A stretch of 64,000 nucleotides of DNA, taken from Stomoxys calcitrans. Taxonomy: Eukaryota > Arthropoda > Insecta > Diptera > Muscidae. The stretch lies in NCBI RefSeq assembly GCF_963082655.1, contig NC_081555.1:92209819-92273818 (forward strand). The letters run 5' to 3'. A model generated the notes under the pieces. The model searched no databases. It was not told the origin of the DNA and worked only from the letters and a program-made list of their open reading frames with translations. Of this stretch, positions 1 through 10,948 are shown piece by piece. The translations under genes were made by a program, and so were the position numbers. Positions within the stretch are counted from its first letter, which is position 1. Each line of letters opens with the position of its first letter.

Positions 1-640
1 GACCAATCTTCCTGAAATTTTGTACAACGCTTTCCTCGACAACTTCCACAATGTCTTTAAAGGTTAGTCGAAATCGGTTCAGATTTAGATATAGCTGCCA
101 TATATATGTTCGTCCGATTTGCTGTTATAATGCAATAAAATGGTCATTTGTTAACCGGTTCTTTCAAAATTTGGCAGGAAGGATTTTCTCTTGACTCTCG
201 ACATTACTGGTGCTTTTCATGAAAATCGGTTCAGATTTAGATATAGCTCTCATATATATATATCTTCCGATTTTCAATCCTAGAGCCTCTGCAAACGCAT
301 TTTTTGACCAATCTTGCCAAAACTTTACACAACGATTTCCCCAACCACTACCACATTATTTGAGAAGTTTGTTCGAAATCGGTTCAGATTAAGATAAAGC
401 TCCCATATATATGTTCGTCCGATTTTAAAAAATTTTGCTATAAAGTGCTCATTTGTTAACCGATTCTCTCGAAATTTGGCAGGAAGGATTTTCTTATGAC
501 TCTTGACATTGCTGGTGAATTTCAAAGAAATCGGCTCAGATTTAAATATAGCTTTCATATATGTATATAGCCCGATTTCCACTCCAAGAGTGGATCCGCT
601 GCAAGCGCATTTTTTGATCAATCTTGTTTTTTGCTAATTT
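1..640 (+). repeat. 153-bp tandem array, left duplication copy
   Basis: About four units. The phrase aaatcggttcagatttagat or a close variant recurs at about 71, 223, 376 and 528, giving spacings of 152, 153 and 152. Each unit carries a 'tatagctNcCatatatat' box and a 'gttaaccgattct...gaaatttggcaggaaggatttt' block. The short ORFs here (210-392 plus, 325-621 minus) are translations of the repeat and are not genes. The period and the box match the cores of the HINE elements elsewhere in the window, so this is probably a HINE core whose outer end lies to the left of the window. Confidence 0.8.
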
Positions 641-1620
641 TAAGGCAGCCAGCCTAATAAAAATTTCTTGTGTCTTGTTTTACAAGCATTACATGCAAAA
701 ATAACGGGACGAAAGGAAGTAAACATTGTTGAACTAAATAAATTTTTTTTATAGATTTTCTACTACTCTCTGGACTTATTGCAATTAATTACAGAAAAGT
801 GGGCCACACGGTTTAAAAAACAGCGAGATATTTGTGTTGAAGGCATTGTTTAATTTAAGTATTATATTTTACTTAATTTAAAATTTATTACTTAACACAT
901 AGTACGTATATACTTTTTTCATTTTTTCTTTACAGGTCAGTATGCAACTATTGCTTAGGTAAGCCTGGTCTACTGTAAGTAATCAACAATTGTATTTGTA
1001 TCAATAATGGGAAATTTACTCTCGCATTTATCACAAGAATCAAATTTTGTCCCAATACGTGTTTTTAAGGTTGTATTGCATTATTGGTTGGTGTATCACT
1101 GAGATGTATATCACAGAGATGTATTTATAAAAATTGTGTGTTTGAGTGTTATGTTGCTCATAAGTGTGTGTACCTTGAGTAATCTCTCTTACTGCTTATG
1201 ATTTACTATTATCTTCAAACTATGGAACTCCATAGTCAGCTACTCATTAAAATTGTCTGAACTACTGTGCCATTGTTGGGACGGGGGGTGTTTTTAATCT
1301 GATTATAAACATAAACATGACATGTCTTTCTTGAGCTGTGGTGGCTGTTTTGTTGTTGTCCTCATCATTGTGGAAGCTTTTATTGTTTTTATGATGACAA
1401 TGTGCTCCACTAAACTGTGGTACTTCCAAGAAGTTGTTTTTGTCATCACAGCTGCAGCTATGATTGTTTGTTATCATCTACAACGACGACGACGACGACA
1501 ATGACAATGAGGATGTTCAGACGATGACGATGTGGATTCTGTTGTGATGCTACTGACGGATAGTTAAGTTAAATGAAGTGTCATAAAACGGAAGTGTTTT
1601 GTTTCTTCTTTCAAAAATTT

Positions 1621-2159
1621 TTTTATACTCTTCACCATTGGAAGGGGGTATACTAACATCGTCATTCCTTTTGTAACACATCGATATATTGGTCCATAAA
1701 GTAGGATTATGGATTAAATTAAAACAAGTAAAAAGCCGTTAAGTTCGGCCGGGCTGAACTTTGGATACCCACCACCTCAGGTATATATGTTAACCACCTT
1801 TCATCAAAATCAGGTGAAAATTGTATACCTTATGTCCCATAGCAGGTATATCGAAATATGTTCCGATTTGGACCAAAACAAATAAGGACAAGGCATTGTT
1901 CAATTGTGTATAACAAAATATTGGTCTTTTTAGTAGCTATATCTAAAAATAAACCGATCTGAACTATATACAACATGGATGTCGAAAAGCCTCACATAAG
2001 TCATTGTGTCAAATTTCGGTTAAATCGGATTATAAATGCGCCTTTTTTGGGGCCTTTTATGGGCCCAATACATTAAATCGAGAGATCGCTCTATATGACA
2101 GCTATATCCAAATCTGAACCGATCTGAGCCAAATTGAAGGAGGATGTCGAAGGGCCTAA
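1621..2159 (+). mobile_element. HINE (Helentron-associated) ends and array, runs into gap
   Basis: 1621-1717 resembles the left-end block of the HINE family ('ttttata-ctcttcaccattgg...gggtatactaa...gtcattc...gtaacac'). From about 1724 the opposite terminus begins ('aacaagtaaaaagccgttaagttcggccgggctgaa'), in reverse orientation, followed by core units with 'ctatatgacagctatatccaaatctg'. In Helentron-type elements a short hairpin lies near the 3' end; 'ttcggccgggctgaa' can form one. The element is cut by the N gap; its duplicate (20669-22815) is complete. Confidence 0.55.
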
Positions 2160-2359
2160 NNNNNNNNNNNNNNNNNNNNNNNNNNNNNNNNNNNNNNNNN
2201 NNNNNNNNNNNNNNNNNNNNNNNNNNNNNNNNNNNNNNNNNNNNNNNNNNNNNNNNNNNNNNNNNNNNNNNNNNNNNNNNNNNNNNNNNNNNNNNNNNNN
2301 NNNNNNNNNNNNNNNNNNNNNNNNNNNNNNNNNNNNNNNNNNNNNNNNNNNNNNNNNNN
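2160..2359. other. Assembly gap, 200 N
   Basis: Exactly 200 consecutive N, so the size is probably nominal. Left of the gap is a HINE tandem core; right of it is an unrelated BEL/Pao remnant. In the duplicate the array continues for about 1.8 kb, so an unresolved array is the likely cause. Reading frames that span the gap are artefacts. Confidence 0.95.
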
Positions 2360-2870
2360 AGCTCGCAATCCACATTAAGTCCTGTCGGTCCGACTTAATG
2401 TTTCGTTTCCATGGCCATGCCGATCTTGTCATTTCAACCTACGGTCATACTAGTTCCTACTTTAATCGTAAAAATCGACATAGAGGTCCGTCGAATCCCA
2501 ATCCTAGCTCTTCTAGTGGAAAGGCTACACTAATGGGCCCTGGGATATTTTGTCCATTAACAATTCAGTCCATGTATGATCGCACTCAACGGGCAATGGT
2601 TTTTGCGCAAACGATGCCTTTGCAGCATATGATTAAGCTATCAATGTCTGCGCCGGAGCGAATTATAGAGAACTATGCTGGGTTACAACTAATACAGCAA
2701 ATACAGAATTTTTAAAAGCGGGTCATATTGCCCTAATTCTTGGGTCCGATGTTTACTCACAAAAAATCAAGTCATAGGACCTTCTCGAATCTGGGTTTAC
2801 CGTTGGCTCAGCTCACTATTTTTGGCTGGGTAATAATGGGTCCCTGCTCAGTGTAGAATGTGTAGCGCCA
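2360..2870 (+). pseudogene. BEL/Pao-type LTR retrotransposon pol remnant
   Basis: Conceptual translation in shifting plus-strand frames gives 'AGHIALILGSDVYSQ' (about 2713-2763) followed by 'GLPLAQLTIFGWVIMGPCS' (about 2800-2855). The GSDVY and FGWV..GP signatures are typical of the aspartic-protease-like (DUF1758) region at the start of BEL/Pao Pol. The longest open stretch ends at the stop around 2713; there are frameshifts near 2700-2790 and a stop near 2777. No LTR or RT was recognised. It is a dead fragment with its upstream part lost in the gap. The family call rests on two motifs. Confidence 0.55.
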
Positions 2871-3049
2871 ATGTAAATTGGCATGGATCATCCTGTCCAT
2901 CTTCTTATGAAAGGCAATTTTCCATAGCCTTAGACTCTCCGAGCCATTTCAATTGAAGTGTTGTACATTTGTAAATGAATAAAACTTGCATTGAAAAGAA
3001 ATGTTACAATTGACGGTTCTATCCTTTATTGTACTCTACGTATATCAAT
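2871..3049. other. No gene seen
   Basis: Short AT-rich stretch between the BEL/Pao remnant and the Helitron-like end. It contains 'aataaaa' near 2977, which could be a polyadenylation signal of the lost retroelement, but nothing ties it to a transcript. Confidence 0.5.
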
Positions 3050-6026
3050 TCTTATATATAAAAATCAATTTGTGTTTGTTTGTAGGTTTGTTTGTTGGTT
3101 TGTATGTTTGTGTGTTCCTTATAGACTCAGAAATGGCTGAACCGATTTTCTTGAAATTTTCACAGATGCAGAAAATGATCCCGCGGTGAAAAAGAGTACT
3201 ACATTTTTTATCTCTGGGGGAAAGGCGAACCCTCCACCTTACCCTAATTTTCAGAAACGCCAGATCTCGGAGATGGGTGGTGCGATTTAAACGAAATTTT
3301 GTGTGCTCTCATATAGTACCCTAAAAATAAAAATTTGGTATCCAAATTGCGGATGGGGTACCTAGGGGGGCCGCCCCACCCTAAAACCTACCAAACATAT
3401 ATTTAGACCAATCACGACAATGTGGGACTCAAATGAAAGGTATTTAGGATAAGAAAACGTATCTGATATCCATTTGTCGAACCAAGTGCTAGGGGGGACC
3501 ACCCCAACCCCCAAAACACCCCTAAATCGGATATATTTGCCGACCATGGCAATATGGGACTCAAATGAAAGGTATTTGCGAGTAGAATACGAATCTGATA
3601 TCCAAATGTGGGACCACGTTTCTGGGTCCACCCCTTCCAAAACATCCCCCAAACAGGAATTATTTAATGACCATGGGAATATGGGGCTTAAATAAAAGGT
3701 ATTTGAGTGCGGAATTAAAGGGTGATTTTTTTGAGGTTAGGATTTTCATGCATTAGTATTTGACAGATCACGTGGGATTTCAGACATGGTGTCAAAGAGA
3801 AAGATGCTCAGTATGCTTTGACATTTCATCATGAATAGACTTACTAACGAGCAACGCTTGCAAATCATTGAATTTTATTACCAAAATCAGTGTTCGATTC
3901 GAAATTTTGACAAATTTTGTTCAGCGATGAGGCTCATTTCTGGTTGAATGGCTACGTAAATAAGCAAAATTGCCGCATTTGGAGTGAAGAGCAACCAGAA
4001 GCCGTTCAAGAACTGCCCATGCATCCCGAAAAATGCACTGTTTGGTGTGGTTTGTACGCTGGTGGAATCATTGGACCGTATTTTTCAAAGATGCTGTTGG
4101 ACGCAACGTTACGGTGAATGAACACATTTCGAACCGAACACTGATTTTGGTAATAAAATTCAATGATTTGCAAGCGTTGCTCGTTAGTAAGTCTATTCAT
4201 GATGAAATGTCAAAGCATACTGAGCATCTTTCTCTTTGACACCATGTCTGAAATCCCACGTGATCTGTCAAATACTAATGCATGAAAATCCTAACCTCAA
4301 AAAATCACCCTTTAGAATCTGATATCCAAATATGAGACCAAGTGTTTTGGGGGCCGCCTCTCTCCAAAAACCTTCCCCAAAGGGGACACATTTACGACCA
4401 TAGCCATATACGGCTCAAATGAAAGGTCTTTGGGAGTAAAGCACGAATCTGATATCAATATTCGGGAAAAGTGTCTATGGGGCCACCCCACCCTCCCAAC
4501 ACCACCTAAATAGTAGGTATTTGCTGACTTTTGCATTATGAGGCTCAAATAAGAGGGTTTTTAGAGTGGAACACGAATCCCATATATATTTTCAAGGCCA
4601 ACTCACTGAGTGGCCGCCCATCCCCCACACCGGTCATGTTTGCCGGCTATGGAAATATGGGGCTCAAATTAAAGGTATTTGGGAGTAGACCACGTATCTG
4701 ATATCAACATTAGGGACCAACTGTCTTTGGAACGTTCAGCCACCATAACAACCCCCAAATAGGCCGTATTTGCTCACCAAGACAATTTGGGTCGTAAAGA
4801 GACTGGAACTAAATATTTATAGTTTTTAGGGCCAATACCCCAAACCGGGCATATTTGCTGACTTTTGCAATAAGGAGTTTAAATGAGATTAGAAAACGAA
4901 TTTGTTATCCAATTTTGAGGGCGATGGCAATATGGGGTTCAAATAAATGATATATAGATATATTAGAATAGAGCACGTTGCTAATATATTTCCCAGGCTT
5001 AGCGTTTGGGTGACCACCCTAAACCCCAAAACACCCCTAAATTGGCCATATTTATCGACCATGTCAATGTGGAGCTTAAATGAAAGGTTTTTGGAGTAGA
5101 GCAAGAATTGATACCCACTTTCGGGACCAATTTTCTGGGGGTCAACCCCTTTCCCAAAATATGGGGTTCAAATAAATGATATATAGATATATTGAGAATA
5201 GAGCACGTTACTGATATATTTCCTTAGTGTTTGGGGGAACACCTCAATCCCTAAAACACCCCTAAATCGGCCATATTTAACGACCATGTCAATTTGGAGA
5301 TTAAATGAAAGGTATTGGCGGGTAGAGCGAGAATTGATACCCACTTTCGGGACCAATTTTCTGGGGGTCTACCCCTTTCCCAAAATACCCCACAAACTAA
5401 AATTTTTTACTGACCATCGCTAAATGGGTCTCAAATAAAGGTATTTGGGAGTAGAATACGGATTTGGTATCCAAATTTAGGACCATGTATTTAGGGCATC
5501 ACCCCTTCCACAAAACATCCCGCAAAGGTTAAAAATTTTATGACCATGCCAATATGTGGTATTTAAGATTAGAAAACGAAGTTGATAACCTATTTTGGGG
5601 CCGTGTGTTTGGGGGACGCCTCATCGTGTAAACTCCCCTAAGCCAATGGCAATATGGGATTTAAATAAACGATTTTTTTTTAAGAAGAGCTCGATGCTTA
5701 TATTTTTCAGGGCCAAGTGCCTGGGGGACCACCTCACCCCCGAAAACACCCCTAAATCAGATATCATGAGAGTAGCAGGCTGAAATAAAGTATTTTAAGA
5801 ATGGAGTAAACCTTATATCCAAACTAAAATTCGTATACCAATAAAGATCATATGGGATTCGGACAAAGGCACTTATGTTGTTAAACAATTAGTCAAGCGA
5901 TATACCATATTCGTGGCATGGTATTACACTAAAAGCTCTTTAATTGTCGAAAATAAATATTCCAAGAAAACTTTTGTTCCATACAAAGTAAAAGAAGGCG
6001 CAGCGGAGCGGGCCCGGGTCAGCTAG
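3050..6026 (+). mobile_element. Helitron-like element with internal ~130-bp units
   Basis: Starts with TC in 'TCTTATATATAAAAATC', followed by a (GTTT)n tract and 'ctcagaaatggctgaaccgat'. Ends 'gcgcagcggagcgggcccgg...CTAG' followed by T, matching the Helitron rule of 5' TC and 3' CTRR at an A/T target. The interior is a run of degenerate units ('tgggactcaaatgaaaggtattt...ccacccc-caaaacacccctaaatcgg') at about 130-bp spacing (3424, 3556, 3684). No Rep/helicase coding sequence remains, so it is non-autonomous. A Tc1/mariner derivative is nested at 3718-4312. Short ORFs here are repeat translations. Confidence 0.6.
3718..4312 (+). mobile_element. Tc1/mariner-type fold-back derivative with transposase piece
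   Basis: Flanked by TA (3716-3717 and 4313-4314). The left end 'aagggtgatttttttgagg' is repeated inverted on the right, and the inverted arms run for about 180 bp. Both arms encode the same transposase N-terminus (MNRLTNEQRLQIIEFYYQNQ). The core (about 3920-4110) encodes 'FSDEAHFWLNGYVNKQNCR' and 'CTVWCGLYAGGIIGP', the first catalytic Asp (SDEAHF) region of a DDE_3/IS630-Tc1-mariner transposase. The normal 3' end of the gene is missing and replaced by an inverted 5' end, so it cannot encode transposase. Confidence 0.8.
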
Positions 6027-7199
6027 TTTAGAATAAAATTTGTAACATCAGTAGATCTTCCAAGGCCGGCAACAATGTTTAATTACAAATAGTATGATTT
6101 TGTCTATAGCTTCAAAACGTTTTAGCCTTCATTAAATTTACTCATTATTTGCAAAAATACAACTTTGTGCTTTCGCGCAAAGTGAATTCCAACGAATGTC
6201 AAAACAACTAGTTACTCGTAACAATAGGTATTACACTGTTCTCTTAAATTTGCGTCCACACAAAAGCATCCAAACCGTTTCGAAGTAGTAACAAAGGTAT
6301 TATCAAGAGATATTCCGATCATTTTACGTCATATTTAAAAATTTTAAGAAAATAAGTTCAGCATTACTGAAGTCCATACGGAATAAACATAACTTAATGT
6401 TGTATGTAGTAAACCATCATGTAATTTTATATCCGCAAGAGAAAGAGAGAGAAGCCTCAAAATATTCCTTACTCTTTCAAACTCCCAAAGCCTTACTCAT
6501 ACATAACTAAAATTTATCTTTATTTTAAATAAAAAAAGTCGAAATGAAAACTCTACATACATCTATTCAACATTTTCCAAATTTAATTGCACATTTTAGT
6601 GCAATATTTCTTCTGAAGAATATGCCATCAGCCCATCCTGTTCAATTACAATTTATGGTCTTTTACTTAATTGAATACAAGTTGAAGAATATAAATTTTC
6701 CCCACCCTAAAGCCATTGTAAATATGAGCACTTATGAAACTTTCCTTACAGGTTATGTTCTAATCAAAGGTAATGTCGTTCACTGGCATCGAGTAGAAGT
6801 AGAACGGTAATGACTATTCACTCTTTCGAACTAGGAAATGCAATAAATTTTCAATAGTTGTAATCGATATTGAAAGTTGAACCTATAGCTTGTATTTAAA
6901 ATAAGGTTAGTAAAAGTTCATCATTACTCTGTCCAAAAGTTAGTTGTAATTCAGGACACAACATATTGAGGCCAATATCACACGCAGCGCTGCAATTCAT
7001 ATGTAGTTTTGAATTATGGGTAGAGTTTCATTCAATATGAGGTACAGTTTTTTTGGTTTTTAAAATTCTGAATTCAAATGGGTGAAATATTAGTTTATTA
7101 AAATCAATAAAACTGTAGAAAAGGGAATTTCTTTCTTTTTCAGAGTGGGAGAGAGGATAGCTTGCATGAAGTGTTACCAGGTCAAACGTCCACATTTTT
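6027..7199. other. No recognisable gene; unique AT-rich DNA
   Basis: Beyond the Helitron end the sequence is AT-rich and lacks the repeats seen elsewhere. The longest frame is 6544-6810 plus (88 aa, starting MKTLHTSIQHF); it shows no domain, signal peptide or relative that I recognise and is as likely chance as gene. A purine run 'gagaaagagagagaag' occurs near 6437. Confidence 0.5.
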
Positions 7200-7298
7200 G
7201 TGCGTGATAATATGGGGATTGCAAAGGGGCCATATCGGTTCAGATTTGGGTATAGTTGCCATACAAACCGATCTTCCGATTTGACTTCATGAGCCCTC
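7200..7298 (+). mobile_element. HINE core fragment, left flank of RTE copy A
   Basis: Contains 'ccatatcggttcagatttgggtatagttgccatacaaaccgatcttccgatttgacttcatgagccc', a HINE core unit. It stops abruptly at the RTE 3' tail and an equivalent unit resumes at about 10950, so the RTE appears to have inserted in this array. Confidence 0.6.
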
Positions 7299-7639
7299 TT
7301 ACTTTACTTTAATTGCCTATGACAGAATATTTGTTCCACTAGCCGAACGTCTCGATCTTCTGCGCTCATTCTAAAATCTCTGACACCAAGTTTCGAGGTG
7401 CTTCCACAACTTGATCTTTCCATCGGGCTTTTGGTCTTCCGGGTTTGCGTGTACCACCGTGTTTGCCTTCAAACAGACTTCTTTGCTGGAGCTTCTTCAT
7501 CCATTCTGACAACATGACCTAGACAACGCAGCCGTTGTAGTCGTCGTCGTCATACAGCTCATAAAGCTCGTGGTTCATACGTCGCCTATATTCTCCGTTA
7601 ACGCAAACTGCTTCATATATTTTACGAAGAATTTTTCTC

Positions 7640-8781
7640 TCAAATATTCCAAGCACTGCACTCATCTGCTTTCACAAGTACCCATGCTTCAGAACCATAT
7701 AACAGCACGGATAGTATCAGTGTCTTGTAAAGTGTAGTCTTCGTCTGTCGAGAGGTGGCCTTGTTTCTAAACTGCTTAATTAGTCCAAAGTAGCATCTGT
7801 TTGCCAGTATTATTCTTCGCTTTATCTCAAAACTGGTGTCATTCGTTTCGGTTACGGCGGTGCCGAGGTAGATAAAGTTACTGACTATCTCAAAGTTGTG
7901 ATTCCCAACTTTCTCCATGTTCTTTATCTGCTCGGTTGTACAAGGCTTTTTGGGAGTTGAAACCATCCATTTCGTCTTATCTCCATTCACTGTCAGACCC
8001 ATTTTCACTGACTCTCTTTCGATTCTTTAAAAGGCTGCAGTTACTACTTCCGGTGACCGACCTATGATATCGATATCGTCGGCATAGGCGTGTAGCATGT
8101 GCTCTCTTGTGATTAGTGTGCCATATCTATTCACATCTGCATCTCGTATAATCTTCTCCAGCAGGATATTAAAGAGATCACACGATAGGCTGTCTCCTTG
8201 TCTGAAACCTCGTTTGGTATTAAATGGTTCGGAGAGATTCTTTCCTATTCTTACTGAGGAACGCGTGTCAGCAAGTGTCATCCTGCAGAGTCTTATTAAT
8301 TTTGCAGGGATACCAAACTCAGACATGGCTTGAAATACCTTTGAACGTAAAGGAGTATCGAAGGCGGCTTTGTAGTCAACAAAGAGATGATAGGTGTTGA
8401 TTTGTCCTTCTCGGGTCTTTTCCAGGATTTGGCACAGTGTGAATATCTGGTCTAGGGTGGATTTACCTGGTCTAAAGCCGCATTGATAGGGCCCAATTAT
8501 TTCATTGACTTTAGGTTTTAATCTTTCGCACAGTACGAGAGTATCTTGTATGCGATGGGGAGGAGACTTATTCCTCTGTAGTTGACACATTCCGACTTGT
8601 CTCCTTTCTTGTGTACGGGACATAGTATGTTGAGGTTCCAATCATTGGGTATGCGTTCTTCTAGCCAGATTGCGCATATAAGCTGATGCATACGCCTTAT
8701 CAGCGTGTCGCCTCCGGTCTTAAATAGTTCAGCGGGTAACCCGTCGGCTCCTGCTGCCTTGTTGTTCTTTAGTCGGGTCAC
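7640..8781 (-). pseudogene. RTE reverse transcriptase region, frameshifted
   Basis: Three minus-strand frames tile one RT: 8781-8518 ('LKNNKAAGADGLPAELFKTG', 'CVNYRGISLLPIAYKILSYC'), 8641-8027 ('YQCGFRPGKST', 'FVDYKAAFDTP', 'RQGDSLSCDLFNILLE', 'YADDIDIIGRS') and 8008-7640 ('KWMVSTPKKP', 'YLGTAVTETND', 'LLYGSEAWVL'). The catalytic aspartates in VDYKAAFD and YADD are present. The frame shifts near 8520 and 8020 prevent one product. This RT core is missing from copy B. Confidence 0.8.
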
Positions 8782-9148
8782 TGCTATTTCGACCTAATTC
8801 TAACTATGAGGTAAACATTCTATACCATCATCAGGGATTGGTTCTGCGGTATCCTCTTCGCCGCCAACATCGGACACTAGCAGTTGGGTAAATGTTCTTT
8901 CCATATCCTCAGCATGTTATCTGTGTCAGTTACCAGATTTCCTTCTTTGTCTCTGCAGGAGGATGTGCCTGCATCAAAGCCATCGGTTTGATGTTTAGTT
9001 CTTTGGTAGAATTTCCGTACTTCATTCTGACTCCTGTACATCTCAATTCGCTCACACTATCGTCTTTCCATTTCCTTTTTCTTTCTGCGGAATAGACGTT
9101 TCTCCTCTCTCCTTTCCTCCCGATATCTCTCCTTCATCTGCCTCCTTG

Positions 9149-10100
9149 TTACGTTCTATATGCTGCATTCTTGGCTTCAGTAGCATCTCGACACTCTTGG
9201 TCGTACCATGGGTTTCTTGGAGGAGGCTTCCGGTTCCCTAGTACAGATTTCGCGGCATTTTCCATGGAATGGGCAATGGTTTGCCACTGCACCATTATAT
9301 CATCAGAACAAGAAGTGCTTGCATCAAGCAGTTGGGTCAGTCGAGTGGAGTATACTGCTGCTATCTGTTGTGTTTGCAGCTTTTCAATCTCCATCTTCCG
9401 TGCAGTGTCAGATCGTACTTTCCTCGCCATGTTCAAGCGGGTGCGAACCTTTGCTGCAACAAGGTAATGATCCGAATCTATATTCGCTCCACGGATCGAT
9501 CGTACATCTAACACGCTGGATGAAAGCCTTCCATCTATCACAACGTGATCAATTTGGTTTCACGGGTTTAGATCGGGTGACAGCCATGTGACTTTGTGAA
9601 TATTTTTATGTTGAAATCTGGTGCTACTAACTACCATGTTTTTTGCCGCGGCGAAATCTATCAGCCTCAACCCATTACCAGACGTTATCTCGTGGAGGCT
9701 AAACTTTCCGACTGATGTCTTCCTTCCCTATCTTCGTATTAAATCTCTCAGAACGCTTTTAATAGCATGCACGGGGCAGCGGTCATATTCTTTCTCTAGG
9801 CGCTTGTAGAAAATATCATTTGTCTGCTCATCCTTGTCCTCCGTCGGAGCATGGGCACAAATAAGGATGATGTTGAAGAATTTCGTTTTTATGCGGATTG
9901 TGGCTAGCCTCTCATCCTCCGGAGTAGAACTTGAGACAAGGTGTTTCAGTCTCCGACTAACCACAAATCGACAGCCAAATTCATGCCTCGTGTTATGGCA
10001 GCTATAGTATAGCTCGTCACCGTTTTGTATGGTTGTGAAGCCATTCACAGTACATCGCACTTCCTGTAAGGCGGTAATATCTGCCTTGTACTTCTGGCCG
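9149..10100 (-). pseudogene. RTE endonuclease (APE/EEP) region, copy A
   Basis: Minus-strand translation gives 'KYKADITALQEVRC' near 10095, 'RHEFGCRFVVSRRLKHLV' and 'IILICAHAPTEDKDEQTND', then a broken GDFN region and 'IDSDHYLVAAKVRTR'. The catalytic Glu of LQEVR is kept here, unlike copy B. The first strand of the domain (the ICTWNVRT motif seen in copy B) is lost at the rearranged junction near 10104. Related annotated fly proteins are usually called craniofacial development protein 2-like; that name comes from retroelement homology. Confidence 0.7.
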
Positions 10101-10948
10101 GGTTACTGGCCCAACGCCCCAACCGCATGGGTTTTATGGGATTGTACATGTATCCCTCGTTGCGGAGAGCCGCTTGCTCCAAGATCCGACGCTCGCCTTC
10201 AGCCGCCCCTAACCTGGGAACAGACGCTGATATTGGCCATTGGTTATTTGAAGGCGCCTGTTGCGTGGTGCACTAATTATGCACTCTGCCCAATAACTAC
10301 GCATATGATTGCAAGACGTCATTTCATTTTTGGCAATCTGGTTCTCGACTAGCTGAGCATCTGTCATAGGCAATCAGCGATGACTCTGTCCTTTTTGCAG
10401 ATGAATCTACATGTGAATGGTCGTCAACCATTGCTAGTAAGAAGTATTTTTTTTTTTAATATTGCCAAAAAAATTGAGAGAAGTGCGCCAGACTAAGCTC
10501 CAGCCAAACACAAATGTAAGATGACACCGTGAACAGTTACATTTAAGTGTGAATTAAATATATATATGAATTTTAGATTTTAGTGTTGTCACCAATTGAA
10601 ATAAAATCTGTTTTGGATCACTCAAAATAAGTGTTTTCCTAGCCTGGGCGCTACACCTCGCAATAGCGCCAATAACTCGCCTATTCATCTCGAGTATCAT
10701 TGTCACTCAGTATTAAAGTAAGAACCAGAGCCACCTGACTCCTCTCTCAGACTCTCCTCTCGAAAATCTCTGACTGCCCGCGGCCGCATTTGCAGCTACT
10801 CCGCATAATAACGGAGCTTTCCATCATCCGCAACCCGTGAGCACGTCCGGTAGCTTTCAGCTAAGCTTCCCGTGGTAACGATGGACACCACAAAAGTCGG
10901 AGCTCAAAGTTCTAGCCTGTGTGGTGCTCATAGTTATCCAGTGTCAGC

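Larger units (their letters stand above)
1..2159 (+). repeat. Segmental duplication, copy 1
   Basis: This stretch reappears at 18952-21027. The first 936 bp are collinear at an exact offset of 18951 with no indel and only a handful of substitutions by eye. From about 1040 small indels appear, for example near 1065, 1190 and 1525. From about 1620, where HINE-type sequence begins, the two copies look only about 85-90% alike. The non-repeat middle (640-1600) contains no convincing gene. It could be a recent duplication or an assembly that kept two haplotypes; the N gap ends the comparison. Confidence 0.85.
7299..10948 (-). mobile_element. RTE-clade non-LTR retrotransposon, copy A (decayed)
   Basis: Minus-strand order: 5' region (about 10948-10100), APE-type endonuclease (10100-9149), linker, reverse transcriptase (8781-8027), RT thumb/C-terminal part (8008-7640), 3' tail. 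The plus-strand left edge 'ttactttactttaatt' corresponds to a short AAGT-rich 3' tail, as RTE elements have. RTE encodes one endonuclease-RT polyprotein without RNase H, which fits. About 10104-10849 differs from copy B and resembles 40380-40690, so the 5' part is rearranged. Frameshifts throughout make it inactive. Confidence 0.75.

Noticed and set aside
1322..1504. 60-codon frame (MSFLSCGGCFVVVLIIVEAF) present in both duplicate copies
   Set aside because: Conservation is explained by the recent duplication. The copies differ at about three amino-acid-changing sites and one silent site, with no sign of selection, and the end is a CGA microsatellite.
2134..2715. 193-codon plus frame spanning the N gap
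   Set aside because: It joins HINE sequence to the BEL/Pao remnant through unknown bases; only the part after 2360 has meaning.
6544..6810. 88-codon frame in unique DNA
   Set aside because: No recognisable domain, splice signal or codon bias; length is within chance for AT-rich DNA. Kept only as a remark.
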